A DNA stretch of 41,886 nt from Thermoplasmata archaeon (GCA_022749845.1 JAKIWX010000005.1:1-41886), one strand, 5' to 3'. Shown: positions 9,111 to 18,872, counted from the stretch's first letter. Notes: generated by a model not told the origin, from the sequence alone. Numbers and translations: made by a program.

Positions 9111-10168
9111 CCGGCCGTCTCGCGGCCGGAGCGACCGTCCATCTCGAGGATCCGGTCGAGGCAGGCACCGTCTACGCCCGGGGCTACTTCGGGACGATCC
9201 GCGAGGGACGCCTCGAGCTCGACCGGCTCGAGTCGGCGTACCTCGTGGAGATGGAGCGGCTCTCCGTCACCGGCCCGAACGGTCGGCCGGTGAGCTGGAG
9301 CGAGCTGTTCCGGCGTGCCGCGAGCGCGGAGGAGGGCTTCGGCATCCGCTACCTCGTCTACCGCGACTTGCGCCAGCGCGGCTACGTCGTTCGGGCGAGC
9401 CCGCCGCCCGCGACGTTCGCGGTCCTTCCCCGGGGCGGGACGCTCCACAAGACTCCCTCGCGCTACTGGGTCGAGCCGATGAGCGAGCGCCGTCCCTTCG
9501 AGCTCCCTCGAATCCGGGAGCTCGCCAACCGCTCGAAGGCCGCCCGGAAGAACCTCCTCCTTGCCGTCGTCGACGAGGAGTCGGACCTGACCTACTACGC
9601 GGTCCGCCTTCCCACACCGACCGGGGCGCAGGCGCCCGTGAGCACCGCCTCGCCGTACGAGGCGTTCGTGAACGAGGACCGGGTGTTGCTGCTCGACCCC
9701 GAAGGGGTGGAGCGGCTCGGCAAGGCCGCCTCCTTCGGTAGCCGCATCGGCCACCGTCTCGAGCTCTCGATCCTGGAGGCCGCGTACCTCGCCTCCCGCC
9801 ACGTCCTGGAGCTTCGGGAGATCCGTAGCCACCGCAAGGTCGAGGTGGTGCGGCTCGAGCGGCACGCGCGCCGGCTCGACCCTCACTACCCCGAGCGGAG
9901 AGAAGTGTACGGCTGGCTGCGCGACCACGGGCTCGTCGTGAAGACGGGGTTCAAGTACGGGTCCCATTTCCGCGCCTACCCGCGCGACCCCGAGCACGCG
10001 CACGCTCGCTATCTCATCCAGGCGGTTCCCGCCGGATTCAAGGCCGCGTGGCCCGTCGTTTCGGGGGCCGTCCGCCTGGCCCAGGGGGTCCGCAAGGAGC
10101 ATCTCTTCGCCATCCCCGAACCGGGAGGCGTGGTGAGCTACCTCTCGCTCGAACGGATCCGGCCCTAG
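9107..10168 (+). CDS. endA: tRNA-splicing endonuclease, duplicated-domain type
   Basis: C-terminal catalytic region 'VYGWLRDHGLVVKTGFKYGSHFRAYPRDPEHAHARYLIQAV' with a related N-terminal repeat ('IRYLVYRDLRQRGYVVRASP'). GTG start overlaps the pyrE stop (GTGA). Confidence 0.9.
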   Translation: MTGRLAAGATVHLEDPVEAGTVYARGYFGTIREGRLELDRLESAYLVEMERLSVTGPNGRPVSWSELFRRAASAEEGFGIRYLVYRDLRQRGYVVRASPPPATFAVLPRGGTLHKTPSRYWVEPMSERRPFELPRIRELANRSKAARKNLLLAVVDEESDLTYYAVRLPTPTGAQAPVSTASPYEAFVNEDRVLLLDPEGVERLGKAASFGSRIGHRLELSILEAAYLASRHVLELREIRSHRKVEVVRLERHARRLDPHYPERREVYGWLRDHGLVVKTGFKYGSHFRAYPRDPEHAHARYLIQAVPAGFKAAWPVVSGAVRLAQGVRKEHLFAIPEPGGVVSYLSLERIRP

Positions 10169-11303
10169 CGGCTGCGCCCCCCGCGCGGGGGTACAATCGG
10201 GCGTGCAGACGACGGAGAACCGCCACAGAGTCCTTCCGCGGCAACGTAAGGAGGAGTCCGCCCCTAACGGACCGGAACGCCACGCCGAGTCCGATCAGCT
10301 CCGCTCTCCGGCGTCGAGAGCGAGTCCTCGGTCCCGAATCCACGAGGAGGAACCTTCTAGCCGCGTGCCGGCGAACTCCTCCGAACAAGGCGCTGGTTCG
10401 CGCTTCGGTGGTGGACAGTAGCAGCGTGGCGGTTCCTCTCCCTTGGTTCGAGATCCAGCTCCCAGGATTCAACCGAGGGAGCGCTCCCACTCGGATCGGA
10501 ATCCTGGCACGCCGGGCGACCGGTATCGCGCGAGGGTGGAGGACACGCGCACCCGCGTGGGCGGCGAGTTCGGCTGCGCGGTAGGAGAGTCGTGGGATGG
10601 ACCGCGCTTGGGGCACGAGCCGCGGATCGGCGGTGAGAATGCCGTGCGTCGCTTTCACGAGTTCGACTCTTCGCGCCTGGAGCAGGGCGCCGATCGCCGT
10701 CGCCGTGTAATCGGAGGAGCCGCGGCCTATGGTACGGACGGCTCCGCCCGCCGACCTTCCAAAGTACCCGGTCACCACCGGCACACGACCCCTCCCGAGC
10801 ACGGCTCGGATGGACGACACGACTCCGCGACGCGAGGCCGCGAGGTTGATCTTGCGATCTGCAGGAAGCCCGTGCACGATGAGTCCGATCCGGTCGGCCT
10901 CGAGCGGCTCGGAAGCAATCCCCCCACGGTCGAGCCTCCTTGCAAACCAGGACGCGGCGGATCGTTCTCCTTCCGCTAGCACCTCCTCGCGGACGTTCGC
11001 TCGCCGGCGGCGGGCAATCTTTCGAACGCGCCTACGAATCAGGGCGAGGCTCGGCCGACCGCGGGTAGAAGTGGAGTTCTGGAGGCGGTCCGGAGGATTC
11101 CGGTCGACACCCCGAGCCCGACGGAAACCCGTCGACGTTAGGAGTGTCTCAAGGTCATCCGTGACGCCGGCCCGGGCCGAAACAACGACCACGACCGGGC
11201 CTTCCCGAAGCAGCCGCCGGATGTGCCGGACCGCCTCCCGAGGGTGTTCGAGCGCGGCGCCTCCGAACTTCACGACGATGGGACTTCTTCGGGGGGACTG
11301 CAT
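10038..11303 (-). CDS. Aspartate kinase
   Basis: 'PIVVKFGGAALEHPREAVRHI' (KFGG), 'RGSSDYTATAIGALLQARRVELVKATHGILTADPRLV'. C-terminal ~40 residues run antisense into endA and look non-homologous. Confidence 0.85.
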   Translation of the reverse strand: MQSPRRSPIVVKFGGAALEHPREAVRHIRRLLREGPVVVVVSARAGVTDDLETLLTSTGFRRARGVDRNPPDRLQNSTSTRGRPSLALIRRRVRKIARRRRANVREEVLAEGERSAASWFARRLDRGGIASEPLEADRIGLIVHGLPADRKINLAASRRGVVSSIRAVLGRGRVPVVTGYFGRSAGGAVRTIGRGSSDYTATAIGALLQARRVELVKATHGILTADPRLVPQARSIPRLSYRAAELAAHAGARVLHPRAIPVARRARIPIRVGALPRLNPGSWISNQGRGTATLLLSTTEARTSALFGGVRRHAARRFLLVDSGPRTRSRRRRAELIGLGVAFRSVRGGLLLTLPRKDSVAVLRRLHARLYPRAGGAAARAGSVRARGSSPRLPVRGWRRDAPCGPPGPGGRPPKRRATRP

Positions 11304-11306
11304 CGT

Positions 11307-12371
11307 TCATGCCCCAAGGGGGAGCCAGCCGCGCACCATCGCAAACTCAGCGTTCAGGACCGAACCTCCAGCCCCTCCCCGAACCGCGTTGTGCACGAGG
11401 AGGGTGAAGCGGAGGTGCGGCGGGGTCCACCGCACGCGCCCCACCGAGACCGCCATCCCGCGGGCCCGGGCCGGGTCCCCCGCCCAGAGGTCGAGGACGG
11501 GCTGCGGCCGGTCGACCTCGGGTCGCAGCTCCACCGGGGGATGAGGGGCGCTCGGGAGCCCGTCCAGCGCGAGGGGGTCAAACCGCCTCCATGCCTCAAG
11601 GAGCGAGCGGAGAGCAGGGCGCCGCCGCGCCTCCACCGTTACCGACTCGAGGTGGCCTTCCCGGACTGGCACCCGCGCACAGTGCGCGAGAATAGGGACG
11701 CTGCGTGCGGACCCGGGCCGACCGAGCCCGAGCAAGCGCGCGCCCTCCGAACTCACCTTCTCCTCCTCGGCCTCGATGAACGGGATCACGTTCCCGTGCG
11801 TGGCGAGGGAAGGGAGTCCGGGTAGCCCCGCGCCCGAGAGCGATTGGTAGGAGGCGACGTGAATCGCGCGTGGCTCGAGGAGGGGGAGCACGGGCCGGAG
11901 GGCCAAGGCGAGTCCGGTCGCGGTACAGTTGGGATTCGTGAGGAGCCACGCTCGGCCCCGTCGAGGCGTACGAGCCTCGGAGCCGTTTACTTCGGGAAGC
12001 AGCAGCGTTGGCGGCCGGTCCCCTCGGTGGTCGGCCGCGTTGGAGAAGACATGGACGCCCCTACGACCGAGCTCCGTCTCCACGTCCCGGGCCGTTCCGG
12101 ACGGCAGGGCGCTGAAGACCGCAAAGGCACCGGCACGGGCGAGCGCCGCCGGTCGCATGGTCCGCAGGAGGTCGTCGCCCAACGTCGGCATTCTCTCTCC
12201 GGCGAGCTGCCAGAGCTCCGACAGATGCCGGCCGGTCGTTCGCGGGCCGGAGAGGAGCCAGCGGGGCTCGAACCAGGGGTGGTCGGCGAGCAGCCGCACG
12301 AACTGTTGCCCGATGTAGCCCGCCGCTCCGAGAATCGCGACGGGATGCCGTGCGGAGGTCAGCGGAGCCAC
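11307..12371 (-). CDS. asd: Aspartate-semialdehyde dehydrogenase
   Basis: 'HPVAILGAAGYIGQQFVRLLADHPWFE', 'LLTNPNCTATGLALAL' catalytic Cys motif; 'SYQSLSGAGLPG'; start trimmed to GTG. Confidence 0.92.
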   Translation of the reverse strand: MAPLTSARHPVAILGAAGYIGQQFVRLLADHPWFEPRWLLSGPRTTGRHLSELWQLAGERMPTLGDDLLRTMRPAALARAGAFAVFSALPSGTARDVETELGRRGVHVFSNAADHRGDRPPTLLLPEVNGSEARTPRRGRAWLLTNPNCTATGLALALRPVLPLLEPRAIHVASYQSLSGAGLPGLPSLATHGNVIPFIEAEEEKVSSEGARLLGLGRPGSARSVPILAHCARVPVREGHLESVTVEARRRPALRSLLEAWRRFDPLALDGLPSAPHPPVELRPEVDRPQPVLDLWAGDPARARGMAVSVGRVRWTPPHLRFTLLVHNAVRGGAGGSVLNAEFAMVRGWLPLGA

Positions 12372-13451
12372 CCGCCCGCGTACGCCAGGTCGGCGAGGGC
12401 AAACAGCGCGATCGATTCCATGACGACAACGGCCCGTGGGACGATGCACGGGTCGTGACGACCCGGAACTCGGATCGTCGCGGCCCTACGGGTGAGGAGG
12501 TCCACGGTCTCCTGGGGCCGGGCGATCGACGGGGTCGGTTTCATTGCGACTCGGAAGAGCACGGGCATGCCCGTCGTGAGACCGCCTAGGATCCCGCCGG
12601 CCTGGTTCGTGCGCGTGATCACGCGATTCTCTTCCCAAGCGAAGGGGTCGTTGTTCGCGCTCCCTCGGAGACGCGCCGCCTTGAATCCGGCACCGAACTC
12701 CACGCCCTTCACACCCGGAACCGAGAAGGCGAGGTGGGCGACCACCGCCTCGACCGAGTCGAAGAACGGCTCGCCGAGCCCGACGGGGAGCCCCGACACC
12801 CTGGTCTCGATCAGACCGCCGACGCTGTCCCCGGCTCGGCGCGCCGCCTCGATCTCTCGGGCCATCGCCTCGCCCGGAGCGGCGCCGAGGGCCCCCACCT
12901 CGTTGGTCTCGCGCAGGAGCCGCAGCTCCTCGGGCGTCGCCTCGGCTCGTTCGGGACCTTCCACGTTGCCGACCGCCTTGACGAAGGCGTTCGCCCGGAC
13001 CCCGATCGGGGCGAGCAGTTGGCCGCAGACTGCCCCTGCGATCACGAGGCCGACCGTCATTCGGCCACTGAACACGCCTCCGCCTGAGAGGTCCGCCTCC
13101 GGACCGAACCGTACCCGGGCGGGGTAGTCCGCGTGCCCGGGCCGAGGTGTGGCCTTGAGCCGCTCGTAATCGGAGCGCCGCACGTCCTCGTTCCGGACGT
13201 GCGCACGGAAGGTCCCCCCCGTCGTTCTCCCGGCGCGAAGCCCCCTGTCGACGACGAGGAGATCCCGTTCTCGACGTCGGGTCGCGAGCCGCCGACCGAC
13301 CGGCGATCGCCGGTCGAGCATCCTCTGGATCGTCGGCAGGTCGAGGGCGAACCCGCGCGGTAGCCCACGGAGCTCGCATCCCACCTCGGGACCGTGGCTC
13401 GACCCGAACAACCGGAGGCGGAGCCGGCTGCCGAACTCCGCACCGCTCAGT
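12359..13451 (-). CDS. aroC: Chorismate synthase
   Basis: 'FGSSHGPEVGCELRGLPRGFALD', 'RPGHADYPARVRFGPEADLSGGGVFSGRMTVGLVIAGAV', 'RTNQAGGILGGLTTGMPVLFRVAMKPTPSI'. The apparent start is CTG at 13451 overlapping the aroA stop (CTGA); no ATG/GTG/TTG fits the N-terminus. Confidence 0.88.
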
Positions 13452-14724
13452 TCCCCACCTTTCCCCCGAGCGAACGGAGCGCGTCCCAGAACCCCGGGAA
13501 GGACTTTCGCACCGCCTCGACGTTGCGGATCCTGGAAGGAGCTCCCAATCCCAAGGCGGCGACGGCGCTCGCCATCACGATCCGATGGTCCGAGGAGGCA
13601 GGCGCTCGGAGCGATCGTGGCAGAGCACTCGGGACGACAGCGAGCCCCTGGCGCCAACGGCGCGTGCGTGCCCCGAGGGCGCGCGCGAGAGCCTCAGTTC
13701 CTGCGTGACGGTCGGATTCTTTGAGCGTCGCATGCGGCGCGCCCCCGAGTACACTTGCCCCACCCCGCGCGAGGGCCGCGAGGACCCCCCCTAAGGGCAG
13801 GAGATCGGGGCACGCCGTGAAGTCGAACTCGAAGGGGTTCAAGCCGGCCCCGACGACCCGCACCCCCCGAGCGCCGGAACGTACCGTCGCACCGGCCCGC
13901 TCAAGGAGCTCCAGTACCGCGAGGTCGGCTTGGGGCCAGCGAGGGTCGACGCCCGCCACCTCGATCGTGCCTCCGGCTACCGCGGCGGATGCCCAGAGGT
14001 AGGCGGCCGAGGAAGCGTCGCCCGTGACCTCGAAGCTGCGCCGGCGGAAGCCGCCGGGCGCCCGGACCTCCCATTCGTCGTCGCCGGCCCGCACCTCGAC
14101 GCCCTGACGCCGGAGGGCCGCGAGCGTCGCCTCGACGTAGGGCCGCGATACGAGCGGGCTCGTGAGACGAATGCGGGAGGAGCTCGGGAGGGCGGGGGTC
14201 ACGAGCAGGAGTGAGGAGAGGAACTGGGAGCTCTCCTCACCCGACACTTCGAAGTCGCCGGGCCTCAGAACCCCCTCGACGGTCACCGGCAACGATCGAC
14301 GGCCGCCCGGTCGCCGGCACCTGGCGCCGCGGCGTTCGAGGGCTCGCAGGAGCGGCTCGACCGGCCGACGCCCCAGGTCCGGATTCCCAACGAAGCGGAC
14401 GGGGACCGTGTCGAGTGCCGCGACCGACAGGAGGAAACGCAGCGTTGTACCCGACGACGCGCAGCGCACCGTACGGAAACGGGGGGGACGCGGACGGTGG
14501 TTGGGGCGAAACACCCAGCGCCTCTCTCGGCGGAGAATGGACGTACCGAGTGCCTCCAAGCCATCCCGCGTGGCCCGGGTGTCGCCGGACTCTAGAGGAT
14601 TCACGAGCTCGAAGGGAACTCCGGTAAGGTGACCGATGACCGCGCCCCGGTGGGTGTAGCTCTTCGAGGGAGGGGCGCGAATCCTGCCCGACACGGGACC
14701 CGGTCGTACCACCCTCTCGCTCAC
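13447..14724 (-). CDS. aroA: 3-phosphoshikimate 1-carboxyvinyltransferase (EPSP synthase)
   Basis: 'GRIRAPPSKSYTHRGAVIGHLTG', 'SGTTLRFLLSVAAL', 'SAAYLWASAAVAGGTIEV', 'SSDHRIVMASAVAALGL'; GTGA overlap with the shikimate kinase stop. Confidence 0.94.
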   Translation of the reverse strand: MSERVVRPGPVSGRIRAPPSKSYTHRGAVIGHLTGVPFELVNPLESGDTRATRDGLEALGTSILRRERRWVFRPNHRPRPPRFRTVRCASSGTTLRFLLSVAALDTVPVRFVGNPDLGRRPVEPLLRALERRGARCRRPGGRRSLPVTVEGVLRPGDFEVSGEESSQFLSSLLLVTPALPSSSRIRLTSPLVSRPYVEATLAALRRQGVEVRAGDDEWEVRAPGGFRRRSFEVTGDASSAAYLWASAAVAGGTIEVAGVDPRWPQADLAVLELLERAGATVRSGARGVRVVGAGLNPFEFDFTACPDLLPLGGVLAALARGGASVLGGAPHATLKESDRHAGTEALARALGARTRRWRQGLAVVPSALPRSLRAPASSDHRIVMASAVAALGLGAPSRIRNVEAVRKSFPGFWDALRSLGGKVGN

Positions 14725-15602
14725 GGGCTGCGGTCCCGCGGTGCGACGAACGACGTGTTCAGCAGTTCGCCTCCGCTTGTGGGCAGCCCCGCGCGAACAG
14801 TTCGGCGCCTGTCGGACTGGACCACCACCGCGAGCGACGGACCAAGGCCGCTGAGTCCGCTCCCGAGTGCCCCCCGACGGCGGAGCTCGGCGTGTAACGG
14901 GCGGTGGTCTACGCCGAGCGCCCGTTCCACGGCCCGGGTGTTGCGCTCCATCGCCTCGAGGAATCGGCCGTCCCGCGCGAGCCGGATCGCTTCCTTCCCC
15001 TCGTTCACGTACTTGGCGAGTTCGGCGCGGAGCTCGGGGGCCGGAAGGTGCTGGTCGCGCGGAACCCAGAGCAGGAGCTCCCACTCCGGAGGCGTCACCG
15101 TCCTCGAGAGGAGCCTGCGCTCAACATTCTCCGTGACCACCACTCCGCTTTCGAGCCCCGCGAGCGCGTCGTCGAACCCTCCGGTGGCGCTCAACCCGAC
15201 GGCGAGCCCGACATCGGCCACGCAGCCGGCCAGTTCCTCGGAACTCGCCGGCTTTGGGGTACGCAGCGCGTTCTCTGTGGCTCGGAAGATCGCGCTTGCG
15301 ACGGCGGAGGAGCTCTTGAGCCCCCGAGCGGGAGGGATGTTCGAGCGCAGGCTCAGCTCCGCGGAAAAGGGCGTTTCGGGCGCGAATCGACGAAGAGCCG
15401 AGCCCAACGCGGCCCGAACCAACGGCGTGTCGGAACCGGCGGAGATCCGGATCGTCGGGGTCGTTCGAGGGGATTCCTCGAGACTCAGCTCCGCTTCGGC
15501 CCCCAGCGAGATCCCGGCCGCACAGCCTTGCCCGCAGAGCATGGCGTTCACGAAGCTCACGGCGCCGAACGCACTCCCTACGCCGCGCAGATCGCCTCCC
15601 AT
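14721..15602 (-). CDS. Shikimate kinase, archaeal GHMP-superfamily type
   Basis: 'GAVSFVNAMLCGQGCAAGISL', 'SNIPPARGLKSSSAVASAIFRAT' GHMP ATP-binding motif; between aroDE and aroA. Start assigned to the ATG near AroE's end. Confidence 0.88.
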   Translation of the reverse strand: MGGDLRGVGSAFGAVSFVNAMLCGQGCAAGISLGAEAELSLEESPRTTPTIRISAGSDTPLVRAALGSALRRFAPETPFSAELSLRSNIPPARGLKSSSAVASAIFRATENALRTPKPASSEELAGCVADVGLAVGLSATGGFDDALAGLESGVVVTENVERRLLSRTVTPPEWELLLWVPRDQHLPAPELRAELAKYVNEGKEAIRLARDGRFLEAMERNTRAVERALGVDHRPLHAELRRRGALGSGLSGLGPSLAVVVQSDRRRTVRAGLPTSGGELLNTSFVAPRDRSP

Positions 15603-17083
15603 CCCAGGCGTTCCTCGGCGGGCGTGAGTGCCCGCCCGAACCATTCTCGGAAGCTCTCCACGGCCTGGTAGAGGAGGAGCCGGCTGCCGTCCTCGTACGT
15701 CGCACCCTTCTCGACGCAGTACTCCTCGAGCGCGGAGGCCGCGGGACGATAGACCCAGTCGAGGACCACGGAATCCGAACCGATGTGCGCCAGCCAGTCG
15801 CGCGGCATCGGCTCCACTCCGGCTCGCCCGCACGGCGTCGCGTTGACGACGAGCTCGTAGGACGGGCGGGTCGCGCCGTCGATGCCGCTCCCCAGTACAC
15901 GCGCCATCTCGGTGGTCCGGCTCGCACTTCGGCTGAGGAGGGCCACGGCTCTCTTCGGTTCCCTTAGGGCCGCAAGCGTGGCGCGGGCGGCGCCTCCCGC
16001 ACCGAAGATGAGCACCGTTCCGAACGGGCGGCCGCGAGGCCCCTCGAGCTCGCCGAGCCGCCGGCGGATGGCGCGGACGTCCGTGTTCTCCGTCCTCCAT
16101 CCCCCGGGCGCGAACCGCACGAGGTTTGCGCATCCGCTGCGCAGAGCTTCCTCACCGACGGTGGCGACCAGCTGCCCGCCGGCGACCTTGAGCGGATGCG
16201 TCAGGTTCACGCCTCGGAACCCGCGCGCCGAGAGCGCCCCGAGCACGACCCCGAGGACCCGCGCGTCCTTGAGGTCGAGCGTCACGTACGCGGCTTCCGC
16301 GCCGACCGTCGAGAACCAGCGCTCGAAAACGGCGGGCGAGAGGCTCTCATCTACCGGAGACCCGAGGAGGCCGCAGAGCGGCTGCGAGTTCGTGGCGCTG
16401 TACACACGCCGCAGGAGGCGTACCGGTACTTGCGAGCGCTCGACGGATTCTCCGTGCGCGGGCTCGGGCAAGGAACCGAAGACGATCGGCATGGCGAGTC
16501 GAGCAGCCCACACCCGGAAGAGCGCACCCGAAGGACCCGTCGTGAGGAGTGCAGGTCGGGGTTCCGGTAGCCCCTCGATGAACGGAAGCAGGTCGATTAC
16601 GGCTCGGGAGACCGAGGCCGGAAGGACCAACTTGCGGATGCCTTCGAAGGGTAGCGGCTCCTCGAACAGCCTTCGAAGCTCGTCGGTCGGAGTGCCTTCG
16701 GGGAGGTGGGCCGAGAAGACGACCTGCGGAGGCCGCTCGGACCGTGGGGAACCTGCTTCCCCTACCTTGAGGCAGAGGTCCCGCCGAATCTCGAGGTCGA
16801 TAGCGGCGAAGGGGAGGGAGAACGCGTGCAGCAGCGAGGCTTCCCGGCTCTCGGGAACGTCGGGACCGTCCCCGCCCTCCGCCCGCGAGCGGAGGGTGGC
16901 GAGAAGCGGAAGCGGTGCGGGGAAGAGCTCAGGCAGGCGGAGAGTCGCCTGTTCGCTCCACCGGTCAAGGCGAACCTCGGCCCAGTCGGCTCCTTCCGCA
17001 GTCGCAACTTCCGCCTGCGAGCGGCACTCCTCGACCGATCTTCCCGACAGGGTCGCGACGACGAGCGGTGCTCTCCAGCTCAT
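15578..17083 (-). CDS. Fused 3-dehydroquinate dehydratase (type I) - shikimate dehydrogenase
   Basis: N-terminal AroD-like 'LVVATLSGRSVEECRSQAEVATAEGADWAEVRLDRW...VVFSAHLPEGTP'; C-terminal AroE-like 'LCGLLGSPVDESLSPAVFERWFSTVG...GVNLTHPLKV...FGAGGAARATLAAL'. ATGA overlap with the upstream gene. Confidence 0.92.
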   Translation of the reverse strand: MSWRAPLVVATLSGRSVEECRSQAEVATAEGADWAEVRLDRWSEQATLRLPELFPAPLPLLATLRSRAEGGDGPDVPESREASLLHAFSLPFAAIDLEIRRDLCLKVGEAGSPRSERPPQVVFSAHLPEGTPTDELRRLFEEPLPFEGIRKLVLPASVSRAVIDLLPFIEGLPEPRPALLTTGPSGALFRVWAARLAMPIVFGSLPEPAHGESVERSQVPVRLLRRVYSATNSQPLCGLLGSPVDESLSPAVFERWFSTVGAEAAYVTLDLKDARVLGVVLGALSARGFRGVNLTHPLKVAGGQLVATVGEEALRSGCANLVRFAPGGWRTENTDVRAIRRRLGELEGPRGRPFGTVLIFGAGGAARATLAALREPKRAVALLSRSASRTTEMARVLGSGIDGATRPSYELVVNATPCGRAGVEPMPRDWLAHIGSDSVVLDWVYRPAASALEEYCVEKGATYEDGSRLLLYQAVESFREWFGRALTPAEERLGWEAICAA

Positions 17084-18108
17084 CGTTCCTCTACGTGCTC
17101 GGAGATGCTCCGACCGAGATGGCGAGCAGGCGGCAACTCTGCCGCGAGGACCTGATCGCCTACGGCGAGCTCGGTCACGGGCACGGGGACGGTCCCGGAA
17201 TGGAGGCGGACCGTCTCGGCCTCCTGAACAAAGATCGTGGCCCGACCTGCGGGGGACTCCACCTCGATGAGCAGCATCGGACGGCGCTCGATCTTCAGAC
17301 GGCCCACGCGTACCGCGCGCGCGGCCCCGTCGGCGCCCCCGACGAGCAGTGCGTCCCCCGCCTCGAGCTCGGAGAGGTACCGGGTATCCCCGTCGGCGAG
17401 CAGCGTGTACGAGTGCGGGGCACCTGCGTTTACGCGGAAGGGGCGAGGGCGTGTCACTCTGGACCCCACGGCCTCGCTCAGCACGAGGAGGAGTCGCGCG
17501 GCCGAGGATCCCACGGGAAGTCCCTCCGTCGCGCCGAGCAAGCTTGTAGTGTCGACGAGGACGCGATCGCCGTTCCCCATCGGCGCGATGCGGGAGACAC
17601 GGTGTGGGGTCCACCGCAAGGTAGGCGGCCCCGTGGACGCGATCCAGGGAGCGAGGGCGTCGAGGTCCCGCACCGTCTCGACGCGCACGACGGCCGAATC
17701 GGCCCCGCGTTCGAGCGCCCCGAGCGCGGCCGGGAGCTCTCGCACGTCGGTGATTTCCACCCAGAGCACGGTGCCCGGGCCCCGGTGAGCGATGAGGCTC
17801 TCCAGGGGCAGCACCCGCTCGAGCTCGAAGCGGATCGAGAGCGAATCGCCTTGGCCGAGTCGCCCAAGCGCCCGATCAAGGTCCGAGGGATCTCGAACGG
17901 TTTCTCGATGGAGAAGCTGGCGTGCGCCTCCCAGCGCCTCGATTCGCTCGGGGAGTTCCAGATAACACTCTCCCTCCACCACGGCCGCTGCGGTCGCGTC
18001 GGTGAGGAGGAAACGGCGGAATCCGCGTCGGCGCGCTTCCTCCGCGAGAGCGTGCACCTCCCCGTGGCTCGCTCCGCGGAGACGGAGGACTAACCGGTCC
18101 GCGTTCAC
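17080..18108 (-). CDS. 3-dehydroquinate synthase II
   Basis: 342 aa; 'GSRVTRPRPFRVNAGAPHSYTLLADGDTRYLSELEAGDALLV...GRLKIERRPMLLIEVE' typical of archaeal DHQS II; GTGA overlap with ADH synthase stop. Confidence 0.93.
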   Translation of the reverse strand: MNADRLVLRLRGASHGEVHALAEEARRRGFRRFLLTDATAAAVVEGECYLELPERIEALGGARQLLHRETVRDPSDLDRALGRLGQGDSLSIRFELERVLPLESLIAHRGPGTVLWVEITDVRELPAALGALERGADSAVVRVETVRDLDALAPWIASTGPPTLRWTPHRVSRIAPMGNGDRVLVDTTSLLGATEGLPVGSSAARLLLVLSEAVGSRVTRPRPFRVNAGAPHSYTLLADGDTRYLSELEAGDALLVGGADGAARAVRVGRLKIERRPMLLIEVESPAGRATIFVQEAETVRLHSGTVPVPVTELAVGDQVLAAELPPARHLGRSISEHVEER

Positions 18109-18872
18109 CGCGGTACGGTCCCAGCCGAATGGACGAGTTCTCCGACGCGCCGGGCGAACGGCTCGAGGGGTTCCCGCTGGAACAGGTTGCGACCGAAGCA
18201 GATTCCGGCGACGCCGGCACCCAAGGCGGCTCCGATCCGCTCGAGCGCTGCCACCTCGTCGTCCAGCCGGACCCCTCCCCCGAGCAGCACCGGCACCGGC
18301 GTGGATCGAACGAGCTGGCGAAGGGCCTCGGTAGAGCCTGGGTAGGAGATTTTCACCAGGTCCGCGCCCAGGTCGGCCGACGCCCGCGCCGCGTGCTGCA
18401 GCTCCTCCGGAGTTCCCCGGCGCTCGCCCTTCACGTAGCTCATGCAGAGCACGGGGAGGCCGAGCGCGTGACCGGACTCAACGGCCTCCCCGAGCGCGAC
18501 CAGCATCTCCCCCTCGCCCGCCACCCCGAAGTTCACCTGGACCGACAGGAGATCCGCTCCCAGCCGGATCGCCTCCTGGGCTGAACCGGCGAGGCGCTTC
18601 CGGTCGGGCTCCGGCGAGAGGGAGGTGGAGGCGGAGAGATGGACCCCGAGGAGGGTCGAGGGCGCGAGCTGGGGGATGATCTCGCGCACGGCCCCGGGAG
18701 TCGCGATGAGGAGGTCCACGCCGGATCGCACGAGCTCCCGTGCCACGCTCCGCGTGCTCTCGAGCCCGTCGATGGGACCCATCGAGACCGAGTGGTCGAG
18801 GGGGACGGAGAAGAGGCGACGGCCGCCGCGCGGGAGCAACCTCCCTAGCCGTAGTTCGACCCCGTCGGTCAT
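18105..18872 (-). CDS. 2-amino-3,7-dideoxy-D-threo-hept-6-ulosonate synthase (ADH synthase; class I aldolase-like)
   Basis: 'RLFSVPLDHSVSMGPIDGLES', 'GADLVKISYPGS', 'VPVLLGGGVRLDDEVAALERIGAALGAGVAGICFGRNLFQ'; directly upstream of DHQS II. Confidence 0.92.
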   Translation of the reverse strand: MTDGVELRLGRLLPRGGRRLFSVPLDHSVSMGPIDGLESTRSVARELVRSGVDLLIATPGAVREIIPQLAPSTLLGVHLSASTSLSPEPDRKRLAGSAQEAIRLGADLLSVQVNFGVAGEGEMLVALGEAVESGHALGLPVLCMSYVKGERRGTPEELQHAARASADLGADLVKISYPGSTEALRQLVRSTPVPVLLGGGVRLDDEVAALERIGAALGAGVAGICFGRNLFQREPLEPFARRVGELVHSAGTVPR

